From positions 35,316,201 through 35,380,200 of the forward strand of contig CM053802.1 in assembly GCA_028671895.1 (NCBI GenBank): a DNA stretch of 64,000 nucleotides. The letters are read 5' to 3'. This document shows, one piece after another, positions 34,494 to 47,420 of this stretch. The stretch comes from Oenanthe sinensis (taxonomy: Eukaryota; Streptophyta; Magnoliopsida; Apiales; Apiaceae). The notes beneath the pieces are model-generated. The model did no database searches. It saw only the letters and a list, made by a program, of their open reading frames with translations, and had not been told where the DNA came from. The position numbers and the translations under genes are program-made. Each line of letters opens with the position of its first letter. Position 1 is the first letter of the stretch.

Positions 34494-35918
34494 ATGGAAA
34501 ATCATCAACCAGACACTAATCATATGGAGCAAGAAGGCAACAATCGAAACCTGGGGGAACAGGGTAATATAAATGTCATGCAACAAATACTAGAGTTATT
34601 TCGTCAACAAACTGAGAATCTCACACGACAGCAGCAACAGCCCCCAGTACCGCAGGTTGTAACTTTTAAGACGTTTCAAGCTGTAAAACCACCAGAATTT
34701 CAAGGTACAGCAAATCCTATGGAGGCTAGAGCATGGTTAAAGGAAATAGAGAAAGCTTTTGCATTGGTGAAGGTTGAGGATAATAAGAAGACGGAGTATG
34801 CCAGCTACTTTTTGAAGGGTGAAGCCGATTATTGGTGGGAATCCAGGAAGTCTCTTGAAGGGACAGGAGTAATCACTTGGGAAAGGTTTAATGAACTATT
34901 TTTAGAGAAGTATTTTCCACGTTACATGCAAAATCAAATGGAGATTAAATTCCTGGAGCTGAAGCAGGAAGGAAACGTGGCAGATTACGAGACCAAGTTT
35001 ACAGAATTGGCTAGGTTTGTGCCAGATTTTGTAGACACTGATGAAAAAAGGGCCAAAAGATTCCAACAAGGACTGAAGGCATGGGTTAGAAGTAGAGTGG
35101 CTGTTTTCGAGTTAACCACATATACGGCTATAGTTCGGAAGGCTATGATTATTGAAGCTGAGAGTGACATGTCTCAGAAAGAGAAGAATGGAAAGAAGCG
35201 GAAGTTTGACAATCGATCATGGAATCCGCAGCAGAATCGAGTTCAGAATAACTTCAACAACAGAACAGGATTCCAATTCAGAGGAAACGGAGGACCAGGG
35301 AATGGAAGTCTGAACTTTGGGAATCAAGGGAATCGATTCCAGAATAATAACCAGCAACAATTGAATCGGTTCCAGCAAAAAAATCAGCAACAAACAACTA
35401 GATTCTTTAATAATAACCCACAACAGGGATTTCGACCAGCGTTACCACCGTGTAAGGTATGTGGAAGAAACCATGGGGGAGTGTGTAATCTAGCAAACGT
35501 GTTGTGTTACCGATGCGGTAAGAAGGGTCATTATGCTACCACATGCACTTTACCAGCACCCGGAGGAATGAGTTATAACAAGTGTGGAAACAAAGGGCAT
35601 CTTGTAAAGGATTGCGGAAATAATATCCGTCAGACAAATCAGAATAAAGCTACAGGGCCAGGCAATGTTGGACAACCAAAAGCCAGAACTTTTAACATGA
35701 CCATGGGAGAGGCAGAACAGAATGCGAATGTAATATCAGGTACACTTCCCGTAAACTCCATTAGTGCCAAAGTACTTATTGATTCAGGGGCTACTAAATC
35801 TTTTGTCTCTGAAGAATTTGCGAATAAATTAGAATGTGAATGTCAGTCGTTAAATGAGACATTAGTAATAGATATAGCTAATCAAGAATGTATACCTGTG
35901 AGTCAAGTATGCCCGTGA
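34494..35918 (+). pseudogene. Tekay-like Gag and protease N-terminus
   Basis: I take the start as MENHQPDTNHMEQEG at 34494; an upstream in-frame ATG at 34431 only adds leader-derived residues. The retrotransposon Gag core follows (EARAWLKEIEKAF, DYWWESRK, ITWERFNELFLEKYFP), then a long Asn/Gln-rich segment. There is a good CCHC knuckle (CYRCGKKGHYATTC) and a second one whose first Cys is Tyr (TAT at 35574-35576). Protease starts at VLIDSGATKSF with catalytic Asp at 35781. An in-frame TGA at 35916-35918, explained by CGA to TGA, interrupts the protease. The frame continues unshifted after it. Confidence 0.92.
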
Positions 35919-37712
35919 TGTGATATCGAGATTTCAGGACAACACTTTTATGCTAACATGATACCTTTCAAGTTGGGAGAATTCGAGATTATATTAGGCA
36001 TGGATTGGTTAACAGAGTATAATGCTCAAATTGATTGTAAGAAGAAGGAGCTAAAGTTAAAAACAGAGGAAAATGCAGAAGTGGTGTTTCGTGGGCAGAA
36101 ATAAACTAAGAAACTTATAACCATGTTACAAGTTAAGCGAATGTTACGTCAGGGTTGTGAAGGGTATTTAGCTTATGTAATGGATATAGATAAGGAAGTA
36201 CCAAGAATGGAACAGATTCCAGTAGTAAATGAATTCTTGGACGTATTTCCTGAAGAATTACCAGGTTTACCTCCAGACAGAGAAATCGAATTTGCTATCG
36301 ATTTGGCACCAGGTACTGAACCTGTATCAAAAGCTCCTTATAGAATGGCACCAGTAGAGATGAAAGAATTGGCCAAGCAATTACAAGAACTCCTAGATAA
36401 AGGGGTAATTAGACCAAGTATATCACCATGGGGTGCACCAGTATTGTTCGTGAAGAAGAAGGATGGAAGCATGAGACTTTGTATTGATTATAGGGAACTA
36501 AACAAGTTGACAATTAAGAATAAATATCCTCTGCCACGGATCGATGATTTGTTTGATCAACTAAAAGGCGCTGTATGGTTTTCTAAAATTGATTTGCGAT
36601 CCGGATATCACCAGCTGAAGATCAAGTCAGATGACATTTCTAAAACTGCATTCCGTACCAGATATGGGCATTATGAGTTTTTAGTTATGCCTTTTGGGTT
36701 GAAAAATGCACCCGCAGCTTTCATGGATATGATGAACAGGATTTTCAAGAAATATCTGGATAAATTTGTGATAGTTTTCATAGATGATATCCTGATATAT
36801 TCAAAAACAGTAGAGGAACATGCGGAACACTTGAGAATAGCTTTGGAAATTCAACGGAAGGAAGAGCTATATGCCAAGTTTTCTAAATGTGAATTTTGGT
36901 TGAAGGAAGTACAATTCTTGGGGCACGTTATCACCAATGAAGGAATTAAAGTAGATCCAGCAAAGATTGAAGCCGTCATGAATTGGGAACGACCGAGGAC
37001 TCCAACTGAAGTCAGAAGTTTTCTAGGATTGGCAGGTTATTACCGGAGATTTGTTAAAGATTTTGCCAAAATAGCAACGTCTTTGACAAAACTCACTAGG
37101 AAAAATGAAAGGTTTGAATGGACTGATAAATGCGAGCAAAGCTTTCAAGAATTAAAGAAGAGGTTAGTAACTGCACCAGTACTTGTTCTTCCAGACGAGA
37201 ATGGGAATTTCGTAATTTACAGTGATGCTTCTCACAAAGGCCTAGGGTGTGTGTTAATGCAAAATGGGAAAGTAATTGCTTACGCATCCCGACAACTCAA
37301 GATTCATGAGCAGAAGTACCCAACACATGATCTGGAGTTGGCAGCAATTGTATTCGCACTGAAGATATGGAGGCATTACCTGTATGGGGAGAAATGTGAA
37401 ATCTTTACCGACCACAAAAGCCTGAAGTATATCTTCACCCAGAAGGAGTTAAATATGAGACAACGAAGATGGTTGGAGCTAATCAAGGACAACGATTGTA
37501 TCATCAGCTATCATCCAGGCAAGGCAAATGTTGTGGCAGATGCACTAAGCCGGAAGGAGAGGTTAAATCTCTTAACTTTAACTGAGGATTTAATCAAAGA
37601 ATTCGAGAAATTGGAGATAGATGTTCATACACCAGATTCTCAGACAAAAGCACCGCTCCAAATGACATTTCAGCCAACATTACTAGAGAAGATTCTTAGA
37701 TGTCAAAAATAG
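35919..37712 (+). pseudogene. Tekay-like protease end, reverse transcriptase and RNase H
   Basis: Same frame as Gag. The protease end (EIILGMDWLTEYNA) is followed by an in-frame TAA at 36102-36104. RT follows with ELPGLPPDREIEFAIDL, SPWGAPVLFVKKKDGSMRLC, YRELNKLTIKNKYPLPRIDD, and the active site FIDD at 36777-36788. RNase H shows YSDASHKGLGCVLMQ (Asp at 37224) and FTDHKSLKYIF. A TAG at 37710-37712 ends the stretch before integrase. TAA fits CAA to TAA and TAG fits CAG to TAG. RT and RNase H otherwise look complete over about 500 codons. Confidence 0.92.
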
Positions 37713-39098
37713 GTGATGGACCATGACAAAGCGAAAATAACCGGAGAAGAAGTCAGGAGTCAGAAGGATGATAAAGGGATTTTAAGATTTTCTTCACGCA
37801 TTTGGATACCAAATGTAGTTGAGTTGAAAAATGAAATACTACATGACGCCCACAACTCAAAGTATTCCATTCATCCTGGAAGTACCAAGATGTACAGAGA
37901 TCTGAAGCAACACTTTTGGTGGCCCAACATGAAGAGAGAAATTGCAGAATATGTCAGCAAATGTTACAATTATCAAAGGGTCAAAGCAGAACATCAAAGA
38001 CCAAGTGGATTGCTACAACCTTTAGCCATTCCAGAATGGAAGTGGGAACATCTCGCAATGGATTTTGTAGTGGGTCTACAAAAGACTAAAGCCAATCATG
38101 ATGCCATCTGGGTTATTATTGACAGGTTGACCAAGTCAGCACATTTTCTTCCAATTAACGAAAAGTTTTCACTACAGAGGTTAGTCCAGTTATATTTGAG
38201 AGAGATAGTAGTACGACATGGGGTTCCTGTATCAATCATATCTGATCGAGATCCACGTTTTAACTCGAGATTTTGGAGGCAATTTCAAGAATGTTTAGGA
38301 ACCAAAATGAACATGAGTACTGCATATCATCCACAGACGGACGGACAAAGTGAAAGAACCATTCAGACAATTGAAGATATGCTAAGGGTATGTGTCCTGG
38401 ACTTTCAAGGCAGTTGGGACGAGCACTTACCTCTAGTAGAGTTCTCATACAATAATAGTTACCATGCCAGCATTGGAATGCCACCCTATGAAGCTCTTTA
38501 TGGCAGAAAATGCAGATCTCCATTGTATTGGGAAGAAGTCGGAGAACGCGTCATTTTAGGTCCGGAGCTGCTGCAACAAACCAAGGAGAAGATAGAATTA
38601 ATACAAAAATGGTTAATAGCAACTCAGAATTGACAAAAGAGATACGCAGATCCAGCCAGAAAAGATCAAAGCTTTGAAGTCGGGGAATTGGTATTACTCA
38701 AGGTATCTCCATGGAAGGCAGTGACCAGATTCGGGAAGAGGGGGAAACTCAATCCAAGATATGTGGGACCGTTCGAAATGTTGAGGAAAATTGGGGAACT
38801 TGCTTACGAATTAGCTTTACCTCCACATATGCAGAATATCCACAACGTGTTCCATGTATCGATGCTAAAGAAGTATAATCCTGATCCAAGTCACACAGTC
38901 GAGTACGAACCGGTAGATGTTCAACCAGACTTATCTTATATAGAACATCCTGTACAGATATTAGATCATAAAGATAAGGTATTAAGGAATAAGACAATAC
39001 CTCTAGTTAGGGTATTATGGAGAAATCCCTTGGTTGAGGAATCAACATGGGAGGTAGAAAGTGAAATGTTAGCTCAATATCCTCACTTGTTTTCTTAA
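37713..39098 (+). pseudogene. Tekay-like integrase and chromodomain
   Basis: Continues in the gag-pol frame. The zinc-binding region has HPGSTKMYRDL but its final Cys is Tyr (CYNYQRVK; TAT at 37971-37973). The integrase core has catalytic Asp at 38061, Asp at 38244 (SDRDPRF) and Glu at 38352 (GQSERTIQ), with 35-residue spacing. A TGA at 38631-38633 (CGA to TGA) splits the C-terminal region. After it come KRGKLNPRYVGPFEML and a chromodomain-like tail (PVQILDHKDKVLRNKTIPLV, ESTWEVESEML) ending at 39096-39098. In chromoviruses this domain directs integration towards heterochromatin. Confidence 0.92.
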
Positions 39099-39124
39099 GT
39101 AGGATTCTGGGGATAGAATCCTTA

Positions 39125-39138
39125 TAAGGGGGAAAGGA
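39125..39138 (+). other. Polypurine tract of the Tekay-like element
   Basis: AAGGGGGAAAGGA-type tract immediately before the 3' LTR TG at 39139. Confidence 0.9.
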
Positions 39139-42100
39139 TGAAAAGACCGGGAAAATTACGTGTATTTTATAATATTTAAATATGCTTTTATTATAATTTA
39201 TTGTGATTTAGAGTATTTTAATGCAATTATCTAAGTTTGGATTTTTATTAAATAGAAAAATTATCCGATATGTGTTATGTGACTTCTGTGTATCTTAAAA
39301 TATTTTATTCTATTTTGCTATAATTTTTGTTTCGTTAGAATAAATTTATTTTAATTTGTAATTATCAGACTCAGCCCCTGTAGAATACTAAAGACCTTAT
39401 TTTTAGTTCTTTGATTTTTATAAAATGATAAAATCCTTAAAATAAATTTATTTTATTATTTTTGGACTATTCATAATTTTAGGGAATTTTGACATATATA
39501 TTGTAATTATTTTAAAATATTTATTTTTATATTTTATCCTATAAAAATTATTATTTGGGCTTTTATTTTTAAGTAGGGGATAAAAATACATTTAATCAAA
39601 ATTAAGCCTCTAGATTTTTCTAAAATATAAATAGTTTTTTTTATTATTAATAATTTTACTTAAAGAAAATATCACCACTTGATATTTTGTTTTGATTCCG
39701 GGAAAGATCAGGTACTAGCTACGGTTCATAGTAGATTACATATTCAAGCAGGCTTTTGAGGGGGATTTTCTTATCTGTTTCTTGTGCTTCAGTAACTGTT
39801 ATGAAGCTCTCAATCAGTACTACATGTTTAAGCTTTTAATTTCATAAGTGAATCATTTGTGCTTAGATTCATATATAGTTGCTTTTATTTCAAATTTGGG
39901 GATGATTACCTGTTAATTGTTAGTTTGGTTTGAGTCCATAACCGCATAGCCCATAGAACAACAAGTGTATTGGTATTTTTGTTGTAGATTTTCAAGCTTG
40001 TCTTCGACTTCGTCGGAAAATTGGGCCGGTCCCGATTATTTTTCTTTTCCTGCGATTGATGGCTTGTATGTATGTGTAGATGTTATATACACGTTATAGC
40101 AGTTACTAGCTTCAGTTTGTGATGCTGTTTGGTCGAGTTTGGTGTTGTTTTTGCTCACCAGAGTTCTGGGTAGCCGGATTAATTCCGACTTAGTCAGAAT
40201 CGGTCCTAACGAGCACTATTCTTGAATTTGTTTGTATGGGTAGCCTGCTGAGTCTGCCAGAAACATGTTAGCATCGAGTTTAATTGAGTTTGGGTGTCAT
40301 TTTGAGTCAACCAAGTTCTAAACTCCGGTCATCTTACTCATTTGTCTCGGCCATTCATGGCTTGGTTGCGTGTTTGATTGCTATATATATGTGTGTGTGT
40401 GTCTGGGTAATCTGCAGCTTGGTGTGACTTTGTTTTGGGTGAGTTTTGTTTTTGATTTAGAGTTGGTCGGATTATGAGCTGCAAGCCTGATTTGTGTGTA
40501 TTGTTAACATGTATGTGTTGTCTAGTGTAGTGAGTCACCGGGGGATGGGGGATTTTCTGGTCAGCAGAGTAGTATCTTGGCCGGAGACATCGTCTCAGGC
40601 CCTATTTGTTTATGTGTTTGGATTGTCTGTGTACATGATTCTTATGTTTGTGTGTCTGCTGGCCGTTGTTTGATGTTAATTAGATGTTGCATACATGAGC
40701 TATATGTGTAATTGGTTGTAGGATGTTGCTAGTATGTGGCTAGCTAAATTCTTGTTGTGGGAGTAGGCATAGCTGTTTGGGGTGTTGTTTTGGTGTCACC
40801 AAAATACAAAATCTAATGCCAGACTTTGTGTTTTGATCGAGTACATCATGTGCATGTTTTGTTAGTCTTATGTGCTGCTTCTAGTATTTTCTGTGTGCTT
40901 GTGGTCTTGCTGGGCTGGTGTCTTATCTGATCACATGTAGGTGTAGCTAGTAGTCATAGCTAATGCGATAATTTCAAAATCTTGTTAAAAAAATTAATAA
41001 TTAAAAATAATTAAAAATTAATTATTTTTAATTCGAAATTAATTTTATCTAATTATTTTAATTTATTTAGATAATAATTTAATTAATTTAAATTGATTGT
41101 ATAATTTATTTTAATTGATTAATTTAATTAATTAAATATTACCTGAATATAATTAAAAATAATTGGATTTAATTATTTTGAGAAATAAAAATGATTTATT
41201 TATTTAATAAACTCTTTACATGTTTTAAGTGAAACCAATTTATTGGAGACCCTAAGAATAATCCGGAAGTGATAAAAATGATTTCAATTCCCTAATTTAT
41301 TTATAAATTTGGATTATTATTTTATTAAATATTTATGGATCCAATAATTATCTAGCGTGGATAATGATGATCCCTTTGACTCGAATAATATTTTAGAGTC
41401 TAATATTAATCATTTGAATGTTCTTTTCTTGTTTGGTCATATCTGCTACGTGACTTATATGCTTATTTGATTTATAATTCATACTACTTGTTTATTAATT
41501 ATTAGTTGAGATTCGTTATTGTTAGACCGCATGGGTAGACCCTAGAATCTAAATTAGAATATTTTAATTGTAGTTACCAGTGAGCCAGTAGATAGACGGT
41601 CAGTGTGTAGTCGTCCCATTCACGCTAGGACAGCATTCATACCAGGCAAGTATTTTCTCCTTGATCATCCTAAACACTTTTGTTTTACTATTTCGATTAT
41701 TCATATCATGATAAATAGTTATTGTTCAGAGCTATTTATGATTCTTGATTTATTCTGTGCATCAGAGCTACTTGTTATTCGTACTCTGAATATTGGAAGA
41801 TGATTATAATAAACTCATCATATCCAGCGAATTATTGTATAAATAACGAGGATATGGTCTGTAGTTGAAACTAAGCATACCTTATTTACTTGGGTTTGCT
41901 CTATTGCATTGGAATTCTAGCGTAAGAGGCTTTGAAATAATAGCCCAGCATTTATTGAGGAGGATATGGTAACCATTCCATCTTCCTATAGGCTAACATT
42001 ACTTGCCTATTTGGTACCCATTATAGAGAATCCTTGTTATAACTATGGGTATAGAAATGTACCGATAGGCTATAAAGAGGTCCTATTGCTTTTGAACTGA

Positions 42101-42793
42101 TTAGGTGGCAATAGTGTTTATTATATGTTGTATCCAATCCATATTGCCAGCATGGCTATTATATATTGATTTTGAGCAGTTGATTCATTTTGATGACATA
42201 GTGCATTGTTTCAGTTTGAGATAAATTGTGATTTATTTACTGTTCAGTTTTCATAATAAACTGTGTTATATTCCGTTCTCTATACAGATCTCATATCTTG
42301 ATTTAATTTCAAATGTTTATATACTTGCTGAGCATTTCTTTGGCTCACTCTTGCTTTCAATTTACCTCTGCCAGCTAGTCAGTATGAGTCATCGCAGCAG
42401 TACTTCCAGGAGTAGACAACGCAGGATCTCGAGATTGCTCGCCCCTCGGGCCTCCCAGGTATTTAGCTGTCTTAGTGGTCAGTAGATAGAAGGTTGTAAT
42501 AAAATAAAGTAGACGTAAAACTGATCTAAACTTTTAGTGTAGGTTTGTGAGATACTGGTTGATGTGTAATAAAATAGTTTGGATTTACGTTTAGTTTCAG
42601 CTGCTTAATTTCATACAATAACCTGTTTGCGATCTTTGGTTTGGCGGGGTCAGTGCGCCTCTGATTGATTATTTTATTATTGTTGGATGTTGGCGGGCCA
42701 GTGTGCCTCTGGTTTATATTATTTATTGTTGTTGTTGGTTATTGGTTGGTTTGTGACCCCCAAGTCTAGACCCCGGGTTTGGAGGGCGTCACA
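39139..42793 (+). repeat. 3' LTR of the Tekay-like element (3655 bp)
   Basis: Matches 20424-24092 with scattered substitutions (roughly 1% by eye) and small indels in AT-rich tracts near 40990-41210. Its start TGAAAAGACCGGG differs from TGTAACGACCGGG in the 5' LTR. The LTR exon candidate and splice donor recur at 42382-42458. Confidence 0.93.
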
Positions 42794-42798
42794 GAAGA
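42794..42798. repeat. Target site duplication GAAGA (right) of the Tekay-like element
   Basis: Perfect copy of 20419-20423. Confidence 0.95.
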
Positions 42799-44397
42799 AT
42801 ACCTCGATTGCTTTCCGGCAACAGCTAGAGAAGATCTTGTTCTTCAATCCTTGCAATCACCCCTCAAGTGTGGAGTGCTCTAAAGATATCCACCAAGAAT
42901 CAAATTAAAAGATGAAGGAGGACGCTAGAGAGGAAATTAGGGTTGTCTCCCTTTTAAAATATTTCTCACAAATATTACGGTTTTTGTATTAGGGTTTATA
43001 ATCCTATATTTATAGGCAAATATCCAGCTGAGATATTTTTTATAAATATCTCATTATTAATTCCCTTTTTAATTAATTAATCTTATTAATTAATTAGTTA
43101 ATGATTAAAACTATTTTAATCATTAATTCCTTTTTCTAAATTATTTTAGAAAATTATTCTCTCTTCATATTTAATTACTTTAATTAAATATTTAATTAAT
43201 AATATTAAGATCTTATCTTAAATAATTTATAATCAATTAAATCTCATTTAATTAAATTATAAAATTTGCTAAGTAATTATTTATTTCATAAATAAATAAT
43301 GACTAGCTATTATTAATTATTCCTTCATCTATAATTTAATCTCTTTTATGGTGTGACTCTTTAGGTTCAATATTAAGCCGATAGTAGAAATAAATAATAA
43401 TAATCATTTTATTTATTATTTATATGAATTCTATTAATTCATTAAATATAATTAATCTGATTAATTATATTTATTCTACATCGTGAGTGATGCTTCTCAA
43501 CATATCACGACTATCCAGATAATACGAAATCATTGCTTAGAATACTTAGAACCTGTCAGTAATTAGTTACCATACAATTAATTCCTTCTACCCTTCAATA
43601 TCCCGATTAAATTCAAGGTATGGAACTCGTGTCAAGCCTATTTAATTTAATCATATGATTTCTTATTCATAATGCAAAGTTCCTTTTAATGCAAATTAGA
43701 AACTCTTTCTAATTTCATTCACTCTGGCCAGAGATTCTTGAACTTGCATATCTAATAATAACATAGGATATTCACTTCCTTTACTGGAAGGGGCAGATCC
43801 TTTATTGATCCGTTAACTATCTCCATACACAAAGCACTATGCCCAGAATGAACCTAATGAATGTCCTAGAGACTAAGGACTAAACCAAAGCATAAATCAT
43901 TGTGTACAAGATTACTCTAATGATCTCAAGTTTAAGGATACTTGTACAACTATTTACTTAATAAACAACTATCGACACGTGGGTAAACTCCATTAGTTGT
44001 TCTACTTATCGAGTCATGTTCAGTGAACTTATTCCTTAATAAGCACCTACATACTATATATAGTGTCACCACACAAATGTCTATGAGAACAGACATCCTC
44101 CTAAGAGAGCTAGCATAGTATGTACTGATCTTTACGGATTTACCAATTTCCAATTAGTTATCCTATGATCAGGAACTGTTTAAGTCTAAAGCTATTATCT
44201 TCTAGATCTCATTATTACAATCTCATTATAATTCTAGAAGCTTTGCTCTAAATTATGGAACATCTTATTTAATACACTTTAAATAGATTAAGCCCGTAAC
44301 ATAAATACTTTATTATTATCAAATGAAATCAAATAAGAGTTGCAGAAAGTTTTTCCTAACTCATCATACATGATTGGTTTTAGGTCAAACACTTTCA
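42799..44397 (-). repeat. Larger part of solo LTR D
   Basis: Continuation of the LTR started at 20322. AT-rich, with a minus-strand TATA-like box at 43004-43015 and the terminus CACTTTCA before CTACA. Contains short frames (such as 43950-44153 minus) with no recognisable product. No related LTR is present elsewhere in the window, so the D family is known here only from this copy. Confidence 0.8.
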
Positions 44398-45952
44398 CTA
44401 CAAATGAATAGGACTTTGGCTAAGGGAGAGGTTGCCCTACGAGTTGGCAATGGAGAAAAGGTTGCTTCTTTGGCTGTTGGGACTTATCATTTATCATTGC
44501 CCACTAGGCTTATTTTAGAACTTGAGAATTATTTTTACGTGCCTGCAATTTGCAGAAACATTATTTTGGTTTCTTGTTTGGACAAGAATGGTTTTGCTTT
44601 TTCAATTCAGAACAAATATTATTTCATTTTTTTTGAATAATGTTACCTATGGGGTTGCACGTTTGTTTAACGGTTTATATGTTCTTGATTTAGACACCCC
44701 TATTTATAATGTGAATAACAAACGTCTTAAGACTAATGACTCAAATCAAACATACCTTTGACACTGTCGTTTAGGCCATATAAATGAGAAGCGCATTTCC
44801 AAGTTACATAAGGATGGATACTTGGATAAGTTTGAGTTTGAATCATACGAAGCATGTGAACCTTGTCTCATTGGAAAAATGACTAAAGCTCCTTTTACTG
44901 GACAAGGTGAAAGGCCCACTGAACGATTAGAACTAATACATAGTGATGTATGTGGTCCTATGCGTACTATGGCAAGAGGTGGCTTTACTACTTTATCACG
45001 TTTACTGATGATTTCAGTAGATATGGATATGTGTATCTTATGAAGAACAAATCCGATTCTTTAGAAAAGTTCAAAGAATACAAAGATGAAGTGGAAAAGC
45101 AGACTAGCGGAAGTATTAAGACCCTACGATCTGATCGTGGGGGAGAATACTTAAGCCATGAATATAAGAATTTCTTAAAAGAGTGTGGTATCGTATCACA
45201 ACTCACTCCTCCCGGAACACTAAAATACAATAGAGTTTCTGAGAGGAGAAATCATACCTTGTTGGACATGGTAAGACTGATGATGAGTCATGCAGATCTT
45301 TCAATTAGTTTCTGGGACGACGCCCTGAAGACAGCTGCTTATACACTTAACCGAGTTCCTACTAAAACGGTTCAGAAGACTCCATACGAGATATGGACTG
45401 AGAAATGTCATAGCATGTCATTTATAAAAATATGGGGATGTGAAACATTTAACTTCTGACAAGCTAGGACCTAAATCAGACAAATGTAACTTTGTGGGAT
45501 ACCCAATTGAAACAAAGGGTTATTCATTCTATAATCCTTCCGAGAACAAAGTATTTGTTACTCGAACTGCAGTTTTTCTTGAAAGAGAAATGCTTTCGAA
45601 GAAAAAGAGTGAGAGGATAATAGATCTCGATGAAGTTTGAAGCCCATAAGATAACATTGAACCAATGGAGGAACTTAAACAGGATGTACAAGAACACAAC
45701 ACTGCTCAAGAAACACAGGTTGTTCGTAGGTCTAGTAGGATTCGCCAAGAGCCTGAGAGAGATTATGGATTTCTCTTATTTCTCTTAACTCAAGATGGTG
45801 ATGTGATGCTTATCGACGAAGATGAGCCTCTCACTTACCAAGACGCTATGAACACTCTAGAATCCAAGAGATGGCTGGATGCCATGAAATCTGAGATGGA
45901 ATCCGTGTATACTAATCAAGTATGGACTTTGGTTGATCACTTGAAGAGGTAA
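44398..45952 (+). pseudogene. Protease end and integrase of element E
   Basis: Resumes exactly where the coding region stopped at 20321: RTLAKGEVALRVGNG is the segment after the protease active site. Integrase follows in pieces: KFEFESYEACEPCLIGKMTK, HSDVCGPM, SDRGGEYLSHEY, and RVSERRNHTLLDM (catalytic Glu kept). The C-terminal linker (DEDEPLTYQDAMN) leads into the start of RT. Frame changes occur near 44630, 44990, 45450 and 45940, and there is a stop at about 45640. It is most similar to C-. Confidence 0.88.
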
Positions 45953-47406
45953 AACCTATAGGGTGCAAGTGGGTTTTCAAGAAGAAGACCGACATGGATG
46001 GAAATGTACAGACCTATAAGGCACGATTGGTGGCAAAAGGTTTCAAGAAAATTCATGGTATTGACTTTGATGAGACTTTTTCACCAGTGGCTATGGTCAA
46101 GTCCACCAGGATTTTGCTTGCTATAACTACTTACTATGATTATGAAATCTGGCAGATGGATATCAAAACCGCTTTCTTAAATGGGAGCCTTGAAGAAGAT
46201 GCTGATAAGTACATGACACAGCTTGAGGTTTTTGTTGATCCAAAGCATGCTGGAAAGGTATGTAAGTTGGGTCGATCCATTTATGGATTAAAACAAGCCT
46301 CGAGGAGATGGAACATTTGTTTTGATGAAACCGTCAAAGAGTTTGAGTTTATTCAAAATAAAGATGAACCGTGTGTTTACAAGAAGGTTAGTGGGAGCAA
46401 TGTGGCATTCTTAGTACTATATGTTGATGACATATTAATAATAGGGAATAACATTCCTTTTCTACAGGCTGTTAAGACTTGGTTGAGTAAAAATTTCTCA
46501 ATGAAAGACTTAGGTGATGCGACCTATATATTAGGTATCATGATTTATAGAGATAGATCAAGAAGAATGATTGGCCTAAGTTAGAGTACATACATTGACA
46601 AAGTTTTGCATCGATTTGGGATGCAAGATGCTAAAAGGGGCTATGTCCCGATGTCTCATGGGATATCGATCTCTAAAAAAAAGTCATAAGTCATTGGATG
46701 ATAAAGACCGTATGAGTAAAGTTCCATATACATCGGCAATTGGTTCAATAATGTATACAATGATATGTACTTGTCCTGATGTCTCGTATGCTTTGAGCAT
46801 GACGAGTAGATACCAGTCTAATCCAGGTGAAGGTCACTGGACAGCAGTCAAGAATATTCTTAAGTACTTGAAAAGAACTAAAGATCAATTCTTTGTATAT
46901 GGAGGAGAGGAAAAGCTAGTTGTAAAAGGTTACACTGATGCTAGTTTCCAAATAGACAAGGATGATTCGATCTCTCAGTCTGGTTTTGTATTTTATCTAA
47001 ATGAAGGTGCTGTAAGCTGGAAAATTTAAAGCAAGACACGGTTGCCGATTCTACAATGGAGGCTGAGTATATTGCTGCCTGTGAAGCAGCCAAGGAGGCT
47101 GTCTGGATTCAGAATTTTATTACAGGTCTTGGTGTGGTTCATTCGGTCACTGATCCGATAGATTTATACTGCGATAATAACGAAGCCATTTCACAAGCTA
47201 AAGAAAAAAGGTCTCATTCCCGAACAAAGCATATACTCAGACGATATCATCTTCTTCGAGAGATTAATAATCGAGGGGATATACATATATGTAAAGTGCA
47301 TACAAATGAGAACATTGCAGATCCACTGACCAAGGCTTTGTCACAGCAGAAGCACGAAGGTCATACTAGTTCCATGGGTATTAGATACATGAGAGATTGG
47401 CTCTAG
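45953..47406 (+). pseudogene. Reverse transcriptase and RNase H of element E
   Basis: RT motifs DMDGNVQTYKARLVAKGF, WQMDIKTAFLNG and YVDDILIIGNN are present, then FSMKDLGDATYILGI. A TAG after RRMIGLS (46582-46584) and frame changes near 46680 and 47030 break it. RNase H has GYTDASFQ, MEAEYIAACEAAKEAVW and LYCDNNEAI, and ends SSMGIRYMRDWL at 47406. Unlike C- and B+ it lacks the 41-codon RNase H deletion, so it represents the ancestral form of this region. Confidence 0.9.
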
Positions 47407-47420
47407 TACAAGTGGGAGAT

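Larger units (their letters stand above)
20424..42793 (+). mobile_element. Tekay/Del-like Ty3/gypsy chromovirus, interrupted by A+
   Basis: Complete structure: 5' LTR 20424-24092, primer-binding site 24095-24106, an extra reading frame upstream of gag, gag, protease, RT, RNase H, integrase, chromodomain, polypurine tract 39125-39138 and 3' LTR 39139-42793, flanked by GAAGA. The gypsy order (RT-RNase H before integrase), very long LTRs and the C-terminal chromodomain fit the Tekay/Del lineage. Without A+ it would be about 13.3 kb. The coding frame has four in-frame stops and no frameshift. LTR divergence is roughly 1% by eye, older than A+ inside it. Confidence 0.92.
20322..44397 (-). repeat. 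Solo LTR D (about 1.70 kb), split by the Tekay-like element
   Basis: Two pieces, 20322-20423 and 42799-44397, together form an LTR running TGAAGGAATTTATG to CACTTTCA. They are flanked by CAACA (20317-20321) and CTACA (44398-44402), a 5-bp duplication with one mutation. No internal copia sequence accompanies it, so it is a solo LTR left by LTR-LTR recombination. Minus orientation is inferred from CAGCGGAA near the left end, as in the other minus LTRs, and from a minus-strand TATA-like CTATAAATATAG at 43004-43015. Confidence 0.82.

Noticed and set aside
20424..42793. Endogenous plant pararetrovirus
   Set aside because: It has true LTRs, an integrase, a chromodomain and a target duplication, and lacks movement and coat protein genes.
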